Shown piece after piece: positions 27,379 through 37,496 of a stretch of 64,000 bases of DNA. The position numbers and the translations under genes were made by a program. The notes beneath the pieces were generated by a model. That model worked only from the letters and a program-made list of their open reading frames with translations. It was not told the DNA's origin and searched no databases. Source of the DNA: an uncultured Erysipelotrichaceae bacterium (GTDB lineage Bacteria > Bacillota_I > Bacilli_A > Erysipelotrichales > Erysipelotrichaceae); the NCBI GenBank assembly GCA_944327135.1, contig CALVGQ010000012.1, positions 1 to 64,000 on the forward strand, written 5' to 3'. Numbering within the stretch: position 1 is the stretch's first letter; the number at the start of each line of letters is the position of its first letter.

Positions 27379-29436
27379 TCAACTGTTCAAATTGAAATCT
27401 TGCATAATTAACAAATCGAGAGGTTGATCCGGTTCACGCAGGATTCGACCAGATTGATTTAAAATCGCCTGTTCGACTACATTTCGAGCGACTCTTCCAT
27501 TACCGAAACTTCGACCGGATTTTTTCTTTACCCCCTCAAAGTACATATGAAGTGCGCTTAAACAATCAACATCGATTTGATATTCTTTGCTTCGTGCTAT
27601 ACTTTGAGCAATTTCCACCAATTCCTCAGCGGAATAATCTGGAAACTCAATCTGATTGGGAAATCGGGATTGCAGTCCAGAATTTGCTTGCAGAAAATCC
27701 TTCATTTCTTTCGAATAACCAGCAAGAATAATTATCAAATCATCCCGATAATCTTCCATAGCCTTAACAAGCGTATCGATAGCTTCCAGACCAAACGTAT
27801 CTTCTTTTCCTCGATAAAGCGAATAAGCCTCATCAATAAAAAGCACTCCCCCTAATGCAGATCGAACGATCTGCATGGTTTGAGGGGCAGTATGTCCTAC
27901 ATACCGGCCAACCAGATCAGCACGAGTTACTTCGATCAGCTGCCCGGAAGAAAGTACTCCCATGGCTTTCATCATTTGAGCGATCAGGCGGGCAATCGTA
28001 GTCTTGCCAGTTCCTGGATTACCAGTAAAAATCATATGTTTGCTTATTTCAGGAACTTTAAGTCCTCTTTTTTTTCGGATTTTTTGAACCTGAACCAATT
28101 CTTCTAAGGAAAACAGATATTGTTTTACTTCTTTTAAGCCGACGATTTCATGAAGCTGCTGACGAAGCTCCAATAAATGATCTGATTCATTTTGGATCAT
28201 GGAAGATTGTAATGAGTGTGTCTTTCCGTCGATTTGTAAACTAATCTCCGAATCTGCAGAAAAAATGGCTTGGATACGATCAGCATCAGAGCGATTCATC
28301 CGTATTTCGGCAAAATTCTGATAGCTCTTCTCGATCCATTCCTGAATGCTTTTGACACCACGGGAAGGATCGCTCTGCATCAAGAGCCATTTTTTTGCAC
28401 TTTCAGTAACGATTAGCTCGATCTGAAGCTGATCACTGCAGCGTCGCTTTAAATTGTCCAGCTCATGCTCCAAGATCAAGGCTAAAGCATCAGAATTCAG
28501 AGGTTCGGTCATTATACAGTCATGAATTCCTTGAGAAAAATTTGATCCAAAGGCCTCGATCAATGAAGAAGGATCATTTTGAGCAAGAAATACAAAGATT
28601 TTTCCTGCCCCGGAAAATGAGCTGACTGCACTCTTCAATAATCCTCCAGAGGCTTCGATTAGTTTTCCCTGAGAGTGATCGGCATACCGTTTGGATAAAT
28701 TCATCTTTCCAGTCACCACCAGCTCATTGAGCTGATATAGAAAAAGCGGATATCCCTGTGCAGCATGTTCAACACAGATCACATCAGATTCACTTTGAAG
28801 GCCCATATACAGATCCTGCAAAAATAAGGCTTCCTGCTCTTTAGATGGATAAATTGCCATGTCTAGAACATAGTAGTCTGGATTCTTCAAAAAGCCGTAT
28901 TTTTTTAATAAGCCAATAATCTTTTTTAAAGCAGAATGCCTTCCTGTTCCCTCCGGTCCTCCAAGAACAAAACTAGTCAAGGGAAGGTTCGGCTGGACTC
29001 CTAATACAAATGGACGTTGAAAAGCCAAACAAAGTTGATGAAGAAACGATTTTTGTCCTAAAATCTCCTGATTAAGTTCTTTTTCAATCGCAGCGAAAGC
29101 TGATCTGATCGAAGCTAAATTCTTTTCTTGCATTGGCCCTTTTTTATCCTCATCAAAAGAACAGCCAAAATCCTGCATGATTTCCTGTTTTAACCGCTGG
29201 TAATCTTCTTCACTGAATCCCAGCTGGTTTTGAGAAATTTGTCTTAGCTCTTCATTTTGCTGCTTCAGCTGTTTTAACAAATCAATTTGAGCCGAAGGAG
29301 AAACAGCCGGATTCTCATCAAGATTCCGGCCGCTTTTCTTTAGATAACTTTGAGCATTGATCGCTGAAATGGTCCGTGATTTTCGTTGATTCAGCACCTG
29401 TTCCATCAGCGCTTCTTTTTCTTTATTCTTTTTCAT
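27379..29436 (-). CDS. Two-module AAA ATPase (degenerate ClpB-like module plus CbxX/CfxQ-type module)
   Basis: 685 residues. Residues 1-120: charged, partly coiled. Residues 120-400: ClpB-like AAA module whose Walker A reads GGPEGTGRHS (159-168), with His in place of the essential Lys, and no clear Walker B, so it probably does not hydrolyse ATP. Residues 425-685: CbxX/CfxQ/SpoVK-type AAA module with intact Walker A GNPGTGKTT (473-481), pore-loop-like RYVGHTA (511-517), Walker B VLFIDEAY (531-538) and arginine-finger SRF (590-592). It lies 11 bases downstream of the unknown 191-residue gene and ends close to telA. Likely a remodelling ATPase working with TelA and XpaC-like partners; this is inferred from context. 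Confidence 0.86.
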   Translation of the reverse strand: MKKNKEKEALMEQVLNQRKSRTISAINAQSYLKKSGRNLDENPAVSPSAQIDLLKQLKQQNEELRQISQNQLGFSEEDYQRLKQEIMQDFGCSFDEDKKGPMQEKNLASIRSAFAAIEKELNQEILGQKSFLHQLCLAFQRPFVLGVQPNLPLTSFVLGGPEGTGRHSALKKIIGLLKKYGFLKNPDYYVLDMAIYPSKEQEALFLQDLYMGLQSESDVICVEHAAQGYPLFLYQLNELVVTGKMNLSKRYADHSQGKLIEASGGLLKSAVSSFSGAGKIFVFLAQNDPSSLIEAFGSNFSQGIHDCIMTEPLNSDALALILEHELDNLKRRCSDQLQIELIVTESAKKWLLMQSDPSRGVKSIQEWIEKSYQNFAEIRMNRSDADRIQAIFSADSEISLQIDGKTHSLQSSMIQNESDHLLELRQQLHEIVGLKEVKQYLFSLEELVQVQKIRKKRGLKVPEISKHMIFTGNPGTGKTTIARLIAQMMKAMGVLSSGQLIEVTRADLVGRYVGHTAPQTMQIVRSALGGVLFIDEAYSLYRGKEDTFGLEAIDTLVKAMEDYRDDLIIILAGYSKEMKDFLQANSGLQSRFPNQIEFPDYSAEELVEIAQSIARSKEYQIDVDCLSALHMYFEGVKKKSGRSFGNGRVARNVVEQAILNQSGRILREPDQPLDLLIMQDFNLNS

Positions 29437-29447
29437 GGATCTGTCCT

Positions 29448-30023
29448 CTACTTTGCCTTGATTGCCTGAATCAAAGCCTCATTTACTTCTTCCATCAAAA
29501 CAAACTTGGATTGCAAAAGGCATCGCTGAACAAATTTCAACCCATCAAAATAACCTTCCGCGTACTTATCACGATGACGCCAATCGCTGCAGCTTCTGAT
29601 TTCCTCCTGAATGATCTTTTCTAAAGCACAGAGGTTATTGCGATTCATTTCTGCTTGTTCTTGATATCTGGAAATCGCCTCTTGATGACCTTGCCGATAA
29701 TATCCGCGGTGTCGATCCAGATATAAATGATCTTCTACGGCATCCATAAAATAGTCATAACGGGAATGATAGTGGGAATGCCTCCTGCGAACCGTTCTGG
29801 AAATCGATGAAATTCTTTTTTTTGACTTCAGTCCCTGATTCAGCTCCCCTTGGATCATGTCTTTCAGATCATCATATCCGTTCTTTTTAGCCTCTTCATT
29901 AATGGATTCACGAACCATTCGGCCAAATTCATTAATCGAGCTATTAATAAAATGGTCATCATTCAAATGTTTTTCAAACAAAGTGTCCAAAAAATCATAA
30001 TCTTCTTTTTTACGATTTGTCAT
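29448..30023 (-). CDS. Hypothetical protein of the XpaC-AAA-TelA operon
   Basis: 191 residues, soluble, highly charged and rich in His, Arg and Tyr in the middle (residues 75-120, RRRHSHYHSRYDY). No recognised domain and no signal peptide or membrane span. GGGGGA lies seven bases before the ATG. Its start overlaps the end of the XpaC-like gene by 14 bases, and the ATPase gene follows 11 bases later, so co-translation is near certain. A partner or adaptor of the ATPase is the simplest guess, but nothing in the sequence proves it. Confidence 0.8.
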   Translation of the reverse strand: MTNRKKEDYDFLDTLFEKHLNDDHFINSSINEFGRMVRESINEEAKKNGYDDLKDMIQGELNQGLKSKKRISSISRTVRRRHSHYHSRYDYFMDAVEDHLYLDRHRGYYRQGHQEAISRYQEQAEMNRNNLCALEKIIQEEIRSCSDWRHRDKYAEGYFDGLKFVQRCLLQSKFVLMEEVNEALIQAIKAK

Positions 30024-30951
30024 TCACATCCCCCGCCTTTGCCCGCATCGCTTCCAATGTTCCTTCTTTAACCAAACCGTCTTTTTTTAATAGCGCTTCC
30101 AAAGTAGACATATCCGCCGATAGATTCAGGAAATCTTCTTCACACAGTGTAGAAGAAATTGTTTTCATCGCTTCATTGATCAAAATGATCGTTTTAATCA
30201 AACGCTCTTCTGACTTTTGAAACTCCTCGTGATGCTGGGCACTGCTAGTCAAGTTCTTATAGTTTTCTAAAATATCCAATAAAATCGGAAGATAGTATTG
30301 ATACAGCTTGTTAAGTTTTGGACGGTTATCAGGAAATTTCTGTTCGATCATTGCAATGTGTTTCAGCAAAGCACAAGTCTGATAAAGCCCATTGGTAATC
30401 TGTTCATTGCTGATTTCTATATTTAGCTGATTGATTTTTTCGATATACTTCTCCGCAGTCATTTCTGCTGAGGTATATGAATCTTCGTCCCTGTGCTGAT
30501 CAGACCTTTCCTTTTGGCCTTCTTTCGCAAATTGAAGCACCATTTTCATAATCGTGTCATACATTTCCGGATAATTCCGGCCAAATTCATCTAAGGTCGC
30601 AATATTTTCGTTTTCCAGCGTGATATAAAGCTCCTTAAGGGATGTATAAACTCCTTTTTCCGGTCTTAAAAAGACCGTTTCAATAATCGGAAGCTTTTCA
30701 TTCTGATTAAAATATTCTGTCATTTTTTCATCAACAAGCTGCTGATCCCGTGCATTCAGCCGTATTCTTTTTTTACGCAAAGATGAATGAGAATTCACAG
30801 GACGCGAAAACGGAGCAGTTCCTGTCGTTCCAGCATTTTTAAAAAAGGTCCGGATAATCACTGCAAACAGAATCAGCGGGATTACCATACCAAAAGTCAA
30901 AGGAGTAAAAATGACCAAGACAATCAGCCAAAATACCCAATTCTTTTGCAT
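30010..30951 (-). CDS. xpaC: XpaC-like membrane protein
   Basis: 313 residues. Two closely spaced hydrophobic stretches at the N-terminus (about residues 4-22 and 23-36) are followed by a basic segment and a long helical cytoplasmic part. The C-terminal section with LYQYYLPILLDILENYKNL is the characteristic stretch of the XpaC family (5-bromo-4-chloroindolyl phosphate hydrolysis protein, a name from an old genetic screen; real function unknown). The start is ATG 30951 because AGGGGG lies nine bases upstream; ATG 30957 and GTG 30969 are alternatives. First gene of the operon. Confidence 0.85.
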   Translation of the reverse strand: MQKNWVFWLIVLVIFTPLTFGMVIPLILFAVIIRTFFKNAGTTGTAPFSRPVNSHSSLRKKRIRLNARDQQLVDEKMTEYFNQNEKLPIIETVFLRPEKGVYTSLKELYITLENENIATLDEFGRNYPEMYDTIMKMVLQFAKEGQKERSDQHRDEDSYTSAEMTAEKYIEKINQLNIEISNEQITNGLYQTCALLKHIAMIEQKFPDNRPKLNKLYQYYLPILLDILENYKNLTSSAQHHEEFQKSEERLIKTIILINEAMKTISSTLCEEDFLNLSADMSTLEALLKKDGLVKEGTLEAMRAKAGDVNDKS

Positions 30952-31089
30952 CGGCATATTCCCCCTCACTGTAAGCTATTATAGCATGATTCAGAGCTCT
31001 TTCAAATCGATTTTTACCGGCCTTTTTTTCGAAAAGAATAAGAAGCAATCTGCTATTAACGATCTTCCCCACGTTCTTAGCGCTTTATC

Positions 31090-31118
31090 TTGACATTTTG
31101 CAATCCTCTCGGTAAATT
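31090..31118 (+). promoter_or_regulatory. Promoter of the LacI-type regulator gene
   Basis: TTGACA (31090-31095) and TAAATT (31113-31118), 17-base spacer. It is divergent from the XpaC operon. Confidence 0.75.
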
Positions 31119-31126
31119 AACCTTAA

Positions 31127-32146
<1,020 letters not shown>

Positions 32147-32162
32147 AATAAAAACGATCTTA

Positions 32163-32735
32163 TGATAAGTACCCCAAATCCTAGACAACTGGAAGAAGGG
32201 GTATTTTTTTGAAGTATTCATGGAAATATAAATTGGAAAGTGTTCCCTATCACCCATACTAGACATGTATAACGATGAGATTGTCTCATACAATTTATCG
32301 TTACATCCAAACTTTGAACAAATAATCGATATGCTCGATAAAGCATCCGAAAAATATAGTAGTTGCAGCGGGTTGATATTACATTCGGATCAAGGTTGCC
32401 AATACCAACACCAGGCAACCATCAACAAGCTAAAAGAAAGAGGAATCCTTCAATCAATGTCCCGTAAAGGCAATTGCATTGATAATTCAATTATGGAATC
32501 ATTCTTTAGAAGGCTTATGAATGAAATGTATTATGAATCAACATACAAAATGTTTGAAGAATTCTCTAAAGCCATTGATAAATATATAAACTACTATAAT
32601 AACGAAAGAATCCAATCTAAAACAAAATGGACGTCTCCTGTAAAATACAGAGAAACATCCACGATTCAAACAATCAATGATACAATAGAACCAATTAACA
32701 AATTCATACATGTCTAGGAAATTAGGGACATATCA
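32163..32735 (+). mobile_element. Internally deleted IS3-family (IS150-like) insertion sequence remnant
   Basis: 573 bp bounded by imperfect inverted ends: TGATAAGTACC... at 32163 and the complement of TGATATGTCCC... ending at 32735 (about 19 of 25 positions match, with TCCTAGACA identical in both). Inside are the first ~11 codons of orfA from TTG 32209 (KYSWKYKLES) joined directly to the middle of orfB; everything between, including the first catalytic Asp, is missing. No target duplication is obvious with these ends. It cannot transpose on its own. Confidence 0.82.
32247..32717 (+). pseudogene. IS3-family transposase orfB, C-terminal fragment
   Basis: In-frame reading of about 156 codons (an ATG occurs at 32265) covering the second half of the rve integrase core: LSPILDMYNDEIVSYNLS, catalytic Asp in HSDQGCQYQH, and catalytic Glu in NCIDNSIMESFF, ending in the usual YNNERIQSKTKWTSPVKYR. 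The N-terminal half with the helper helix-turn-helix and first Asp is lost by the internal deletion. Its own start codon lacks a ribosome binding site, so it is a dead fragment. Confidence 0.9.
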
Positions 32736-32950
32736 TCCATCAGAATGCAAAATAAGATCGCTTTTTATTCAGGAATCATACTGAGACGGGACAATTTTTT
32801 ATTTCTTTTTGAAAACAAATTCAGATATTGAATTGATCTATAAAAACCCAAGTGGCATCACATCATCTAAAGACACATAAAATGAATAGCCCCTTCAGCT
32901 TTTTTGTTCATTCGTCATTTAAAGCAATTGCTGGTTTCGTTGTTTCTTGC

Positions 32951-33634
32951 TTATTTAACCATCTTTTCAAAAGCATTCTGAGCTGCATTTTGCTCCGCCT
33001 TTTTCTTTGAATTTCCTTTTCCGCTCCCTAAAATAATTCCATCCATAATTACCTGAACTTCAAATTCGGGACGATTACTTGGGCCGCTGACATGCACGAC
33101 CTCATAGCTGACACTTTTTCTAAGATCTGCCTGAACATATTCTTGAAGCTTGGTTTTGAAATCGACTTGCAGATGCTGTTCAGGATTTTTCAATAAAGGC
33201 AAGATAACCTCACCAAGCAAATGGTCGATAGGAGCCATCCCTTCTTCCAGATACAATGCTCCCAAAAGAGCCTCAAACATATCTGCCAAAATAGAATCCC
33301 GATCACGACCTCCGGTTTTTTCTTCACCAACGCCCAACTTTATGAACTGGTTAAGCTGCAGCTGACGAGTATAGCTAGCCAGCGCTTCTTCACAGACCAG
33401 CTGTGCTCTTAAGGTCGTCATTTTTCCTTCACTCAATGGATGAGGCAACCGCATCAATTGATTGGACACCCAAAGTTGCAACACTGCATCCCCCATGAAT
33501 TCCAGACGTTCATTATCGTGTTTAGCCTGTTTATGTTCATTTAAATAGGAAGAATGCACAAAAGCCTGATCGATCAAATCCATTTTTTTTACCGTAATTC
33601 CACGGTTTTTCAGCCAATTCTGTACTTCCATCTT
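32951..33634 (-). CDS. rnc: Ribonuclease III
   Basis: Double-strand RNA endonuclease that matures rRNA and regulates mRNA. 227 residues: RNase III signature HDNERLEFMGDAVL near residue 37, second acidic cluster DMFEALLGALYLEEG near 113, and a C-terminal dsRBD (FKTKLQEYVQ through KKKAEQNAAQNAFEKM). The start at ATG 33634 has AAAGGAG upstream; an in-frame extension to 33670 runs into recG. It directly follows recG, whereas in many Bacillota rnc sits between acpP and smc. Confidence 0.96.
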   Translation of the reverse strand, partial: KMEVQNWLKNRGITVKKMDLIDQAFVHSSYLNEHKQAKHDNERLEFMGDAVLQLWVSNQLMRLPHPLSEGKMTTLRAQLVCEEALASYTRQLQLNQFIKLGVGEEKTGGRDRDSILADMFEALLGALYLEEGMAPIDHLLGEVILPLLKNPEQHLQVDFKTKLQEYVQADLRKSVSYEVVHVSGPSNRPEFEVQVIMDGIILGSGKGNSKKKAEQNAAQNAFEKMVK

Positions 33635-33650
33635 GTTTCTCCTTTCCAAT

Positions 33651-35660
33651 TTAAACCGCTGAGTTCTCATTTAAAATAGTCAAGCTCTCAATACAATGCC
33701 GATATTGTGGATTGTCCGAATGCGCTAAGATCCACATTGCATCTTTTTTAGCTGTTTCAATAATTCTCGTGTCTTCAAACAGATTTCCTAAAATAAAACC
33801 TGGCAAACCGCTTTGCCGTACTCCCAGAATATCACCAGGCCCTCTGAGTTTCAAGTCTTCCATTGAAATTTGAAACCCATCATGGCAATCAACCAAAATC
33901 TGCAGACGTTTTAAAGAATCCGCATCCTGTGTCCCACTCAGTAAATAACAATAACCTTGCCGACTCCCTCGCTGGACTCTTCCTCGCAGCTGATGCAGAC
34001 TGGAAAGACCAAATCGATGAGCATCATAAATGATCATGGTCGTTGCATTCACTACATTGACCCCGACTTCCACGACCGTTGTACTAATCAGAATCTGAAT
34101 TTCATTCGCTTCGAATTGTTGCATGACCTTCTCTTTTTCTTCACTACTCATCCTTCCATGCAAAAATCCAACATGAATATCGTTTCCTAATGCCTGATTG
34201 ATCTGTAAGGCGGCATCCGTTACAGAATACGCATCAAAATGTTCGCTTTCTTCAATCGCGGCGCAAACAACATAAATCTGTTCCCGCTGTGCCAGCTTCT
34301 TTTTTAATTCCGATACAATGGGAAAAATACTGTTTTGCCGAATTAATCGAGTTATAACCGGCTTTCGCCCTTTTGGCATCGTTTTAATCGTTGAGATATC
34401 CATATCTCCATAAAGCGTATTGGCTAAAGTACGCGGAATCGGCGTCGCACTCATTAATAAAAAATCTACTTTTTGTCCCTTTGCTTTTAGCTTTCGGCGC
34501 TGTTCTACCCCAAAACGATGCTGTTCATCTGCAACCACTAAACCAAGGTCAGAAAAAATGACTGAATCTTGAATCAGTGCATGGGTCCCAATCAGAATAT
34601 CGATTTCATGACACCGCAATTTTTCAAGAATTTCTTTTTTTCGTATCGGCGAAAGTGCTGAATACAGAACTTCAATCCGTACTGGAAATGTGCCTGCTAG
34701 GGAAAGAAAGCTTTCATAATGCTGACGAGCAAGAATTTCTGTCGGAGCCATCAATGCAGCTTGTTTTCCTGCCAACACACAAGCAGCCATAGCAACCCAG
34801 GCAACTGCTGTTTTACCGCAGCCAACATCTCCCTGAACCAACCGAAGCATCATTCGATTACTTCGTAAATCCTGTACAATTTCATCGATAACCTGCAACT
34901 GATCTTCTGTACATTCAAACGGAAGCTCATCGATCAAAGCTAAAACTTGAGTCAAATCAATCTTTTTTCCTTCAATATATTCGACCCCTTTTTCCTGATT
35001 ACGAAGACCCTGAACAGCCAAATGAAAACGCAAAAATTCTTCATATTTTAAAGTTCGACGTGCTAGTTCTACTTCTCGCATCGAACGCGGAAGATGAATA
35101 CAGCGAAGCGCAGTCCATCGATTCATTAACTGATATCGTACAATCAATTCATCAGGAACAAAATTATGCAAGGATTCCTGAGAAGCCAATAAAACTTTTT
35201 TTATCAATGCTCTTAATGAACGCTGTTGAATGCCTTCTTTCAGCGGATAAACAGGAATGATTCCTAATTGCTCGTTCAGCGGTTTAGCATTAGTTTGTAA
35301 AGCGGTAATACGATGATGCCCCTCGAATCGGCCAATGATAGTCAGCTGCGATCCCACCTGCAAGCGCTGAGTCCATGGACGGTTAAAAATCGTCACTTCA
35401 AAAAGCTGATCTTCCGTTTCAATCTGAAAGCGGGTCATAGAACGATTCTTTCCAAAGCGCACTGAACGCGGATAAGTCATCAATCGTCCTTCAAAGATTA
35501 CTTTCTCTTTTTCTTTCCATTCATTCATCGGTTTCTTGACCATCTCTTCATAACGGAATGGATAAAGCGTAAGCACCTCTTCACTATTATGCAAGCCATA
35601 TCGTTCCGCTAATTCGATCTGTTTCGGTGTGCATCGGCATTCTTTCAGTGTCATTGTCAT
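33651..35660 (-). CDS. recG: ATP-dependent DNA helicase RecG
   Basis: Branch-migrating helicase that remodels stalled forks and Holliday junctions. 669 residues. N-terminal wedge OB domain (residues 55-145); helicase motif I QGDVGCGKTAVAW near 280, Ia APTEILA, II DEQHRFGVEQR near 385, III LMSATPIPRTL, IV-VI including STTVVEVGVNV and QLRGRVQRG near 590. AGGTGAATTT precedes the ATG. A strong promoter is directly upstream; rnc follows 16 bases after the stop, so the two are co-transcribed. Confidence 0.97.
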   Translation of the reverse strand: MTMTLKECRCTPKQIELAERYGLHNSEEVLTLYPFRYEEMVKKPMNEWKEKEKVIFEGRLMTYPRSVRFGKNRSMTRFQIETEDQLFEVTIFNRPWTQRLQVGSQLTIIGRFEGHHRITALQTNAKPLNEQLGIIPVYPLKEGIQQRSLRALIKKVLLASQESLHNFVPDELIVRYQLMNRWTALRCIHLPRSMREVELARRTLKYEEFLRFHLAVQGLRNQEKGVEYIEGKKIDLTQVLALIDELPFECTEDQLQVIDEIVQDLRSNRMMLRLVQGDVGCGKTAVAWVAMAACVLAGKQAALMAPTEILARQHYESFLSLAGTFPVRIEVLYSALSPIRKKEILEKLRCHEIDILIGTHALIQDSVIFSDLGLVVADEQHRFGVEQRRKLKAKGQKVDFLLMSATPIPRTLANTLYGDMDISTIKTMPKGRKPVITRLIRQNSIFPIVSELKKKLAQREQIYVVCAAIEESEHFDAYSVTDAALQINQALGNDIHVGFLHGRMSSEEKEKVMQQFEANEIQILISTTVVEVGVNVVNATTMIIYDAHRFGLSSLHQLRGRVQRGSRQGYCYLLSGTQDADSLKRLQILVDCHDGFQISMEDLKLRGPGDILGVRQSGLPGFILGNLFEDTRIIETAKKDAMWILAHSDNPQYRHCIESLTILNENSAV

Positions 35661-35677
35661 AAATTCACCTTGTTTTC

Positions 35678-35706
35678 ATTATACTTCAACTTTTTCTCCT
35701 TGCCAA
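35678..35706 (-). promoter_or_regulatory. Promoter of recG-rnc
   Basis: Minus strand TTGGCA (35706-35701) and TATAAT (35683-35678) with a 17-base spacer. Confidence 0.88.
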
Positions 35707-35755
35707 GCAACTGGCAATCAACCGTATAAGACTGCTGAATAACGCTTAAATGTAG

Positions 35756-35776
35756 TTTTCCACTAAGTTATCCACA
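35756..35776 (+). promoter_or_regulatory. DnaA-box-like pair between fakA and recG
   Basis: TTATCCACA at 35768-35776 is the perfect consensus DnaA box; TTTTCCACT just upstream is a weaker relative. They lie in the ~175-base gap upstream of the recG promoter. One such 9-mer is expected by chance in a window this size, so binding is only a possibility. Confidence 0.4.
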
Positions 35777-35802
35777 ATTTGTTGAAAACTTAAGCAAGAC
35801 AG

Positions 35803-35827
35803 AAAAAAAGATTCCCTTTCGGGAATC
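35803..35827 (-). terminator. Terminator of yloU-fakA
   Basis: Minus-strand stem GATTCCC / GGGAATC around a GAAA loop, then T7, ten bases past the fakA stop. Confidence 0.93.
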
Positions 35828-35837
35828 CTAAATAAGT

Positions 35838-37484
35838 TTATTCAACTCCGAAAATAAAACTGTATACTGGCTGCTGACCTTGCTGAAGATCGATTTCCAC
35901 ATCAAAATGCTCAGTAATATAACTTTCAAGAGCACGGCATTCATCTTCTGAAGCATCTTCTCCTGCAATAACCGTAATTAATTCTGAGTCTTCATCAATC
36001 ATAGCCTCCAATAAACGGTAACAGGCTTCCAACTTAAAAGGAGTTGAAACAAGAATATTCTTCTCAAACATTCCCATGTAATCGCCTTCTTTGATCTTAA
36101 GGCCTTCAAATGTTGTATCTTTAATCGCATAAGTTACCTGGCCCGTTTTGACATGCTGGATTGCTTCGGTCATTTCGGCTAGATTTTCTTCTACCGATAC
36201 TTCCGGATTAAACATAATACAAGCACTCAAGCCTTGTGGAATCGATTTGGTCGGAAGAACATGAATGTCCTGCCCTTCCAGCACCTCTGCTGCTTGCTGT
36301 GCTGCTAAAATGATATTGGAATTGTTCGGAAGCAGAAAAATATGACGTGCACGTACATGCTGGATAGCAGCAACGAAATCCTCCGTAGATGGATTCATTG
36401 TCTGCCCACCAGAAATAACTTCATCACAGCGGAATTCTTTGAATAAAGATTTCAGCCCTTCGCCGGCAGCACAGGTGATCAAAGCATACTCTTTCAATTC
36501 TTTGGGTTGCTCACCCATAGCTTTTAAATGCTCCTTCTCCGGTGCTACACCACCCTGAATCGTACTATGCTGTTCCTGCATATTTTCAATTTTCAATTTT
36601 ATAAATTCACCATAACGCTGAGCTAAATTCAATGCATCTCCTGGCGTCAGTGTATGCACATGAACCTTTACCAAATCCTCATCTTGAACAACAACAATGG
36701 ATTCTCCTAAACGAGCCAAGGCATTTCTTAATTTATCTTCAGTAAAAATCACTTGGCCTTTTTCCGAAAGCCGAACAATAAATTCTGTGCAATACCCAAA
36801 TTCATCATTTTCAATTTCCATTGCAGCCGCAGCCGTTTTGCTTTCTGACTGTTCAAGCTGAAATGGTCGTCCCTCCAAAGCAGCCTGGAACCCTTCAAAA
36901 ATAACCAACAGACCTGCACCACCTGAATCTACCACACCGACTTCTTTTAAAACAGGCAAAAGCTCAGGGGTATGCTCAAGGGAATCTTTAGCGAAAAGGA
37001 TCAGCTGATCCATATATTCTTTGATCGTACAATCCGGGTTGTTTTTTACATAATCTCGAGCATAGAAGCTGGATTCACGGATTACCGTCAAAATGGTTCC
37101 TTCAACAGGACGCATCACGGCTTTGTAAGCCACTTCAGCTCCTTTTACGAAAGCATCTGCAAACTCAGAAACACTAATTTCATTTTTCCCTTCTATGGAC
37201 TGATAGAATCCTCGAAAGATCTGTGAAGTGATTACACCTGAATTTCCACGTGCTCCCATCAGAAGGCCTTTTGACAGCGTTTTTGCAAGCAGGCTCAGCT
37301 GATCGGTACACGCATCGACAGCTGCTTTGACTCCAGAAGAGAAGGTCATTGACATGTTTGTACCAGTGTCACCATCTGGCACAGGGAAAACATTCAGAGC
37401 ATCAATTTCATGGTGCTGATTGCTCAAGTTTGCAGCCCCGCTCAACAACATTTCTTTAAATGTGATTCCATTTAATGTTTTCAT
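35838..37484 (-). CDS. fakA: Fatty acid kinase FakA (YloV, DAK2 domain)
   Basis: 548 residues. N-terminal DAK2 kinase domain with the DGDTGTNM motif near residue 37 (NVFPVPDGDTGTNMS) and GARGNSGVI near 77; a middle domain; and a C-terminal DegV-like domain (EDYMGMFEKNI region). FakA phosphorylates exogenous fatty acids bound to FakB; a DegV/FakB gene is at 17548-18387. The ATG at 37484 is preceded by GGAGGG at correct spacing; a TTG four codons earlier is part of that SD. It is co-transcribed with yloU (12 bases apart), as in B. subtilis yloU-yloV. Confidence 0.94.
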   Translation of the reverse strand: MKTLNGITFKEMLLSGAANLSNQHHEIDALNVFPVPDGDTGTNMSMTFSSGVKAAVDACTDQLSLLAKTLSKGLLMGARGNSGVITSQIFRGFYQSIEGKNEISVSEFADAFVKGAEVAYKAVMRPVEGTILTVIRESSFYARDYVKNNPDCTIKEYMDQLILFAKDSLEHTPELLPVLKEVGVVDSGGAGLLVIFEGFQAALEGRPFQLEQSESKTAAAAMEIENDEFGYCTEFIVRLSEKGQVIFTEDKLRNALARLGESIVVVQDEDLVKVHVHTLTPGDALNLAQRYGEFIKLKIENMQEQHSTIQGGVAPEKEHLKAMGEQPKELKEYALITCAAGEGLKSLFKEFRCDEVISGGQTMNPSTEDFVAAIQHVRARHIFLLPNNSNIILAAQQAAEVLEGQDIHVLPTKSIPQGLSACIMFNPEVSVEENLAEMTEAIQHVKTGQVTYAIKDTTFEGLKIKEGDYMGMFEKNILVSTPFKLEACYRLLEAMIDEDSELITVIAGEDASEDECRALESYITEHFDVEIDLQQGQQPVYSFIFGVE

Positions 37485-37496
37485 GATTCCCTCCAA

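Noticed and set aside
26186-30951. Calling the XpaC-AAA-TelA operon a proven anti-phage or tellurite-resistance system
   Set aside because: The family names come from old screens; no nuclease, toxin or TerD/TerC gene is present, so only a stress-related guess is fair.
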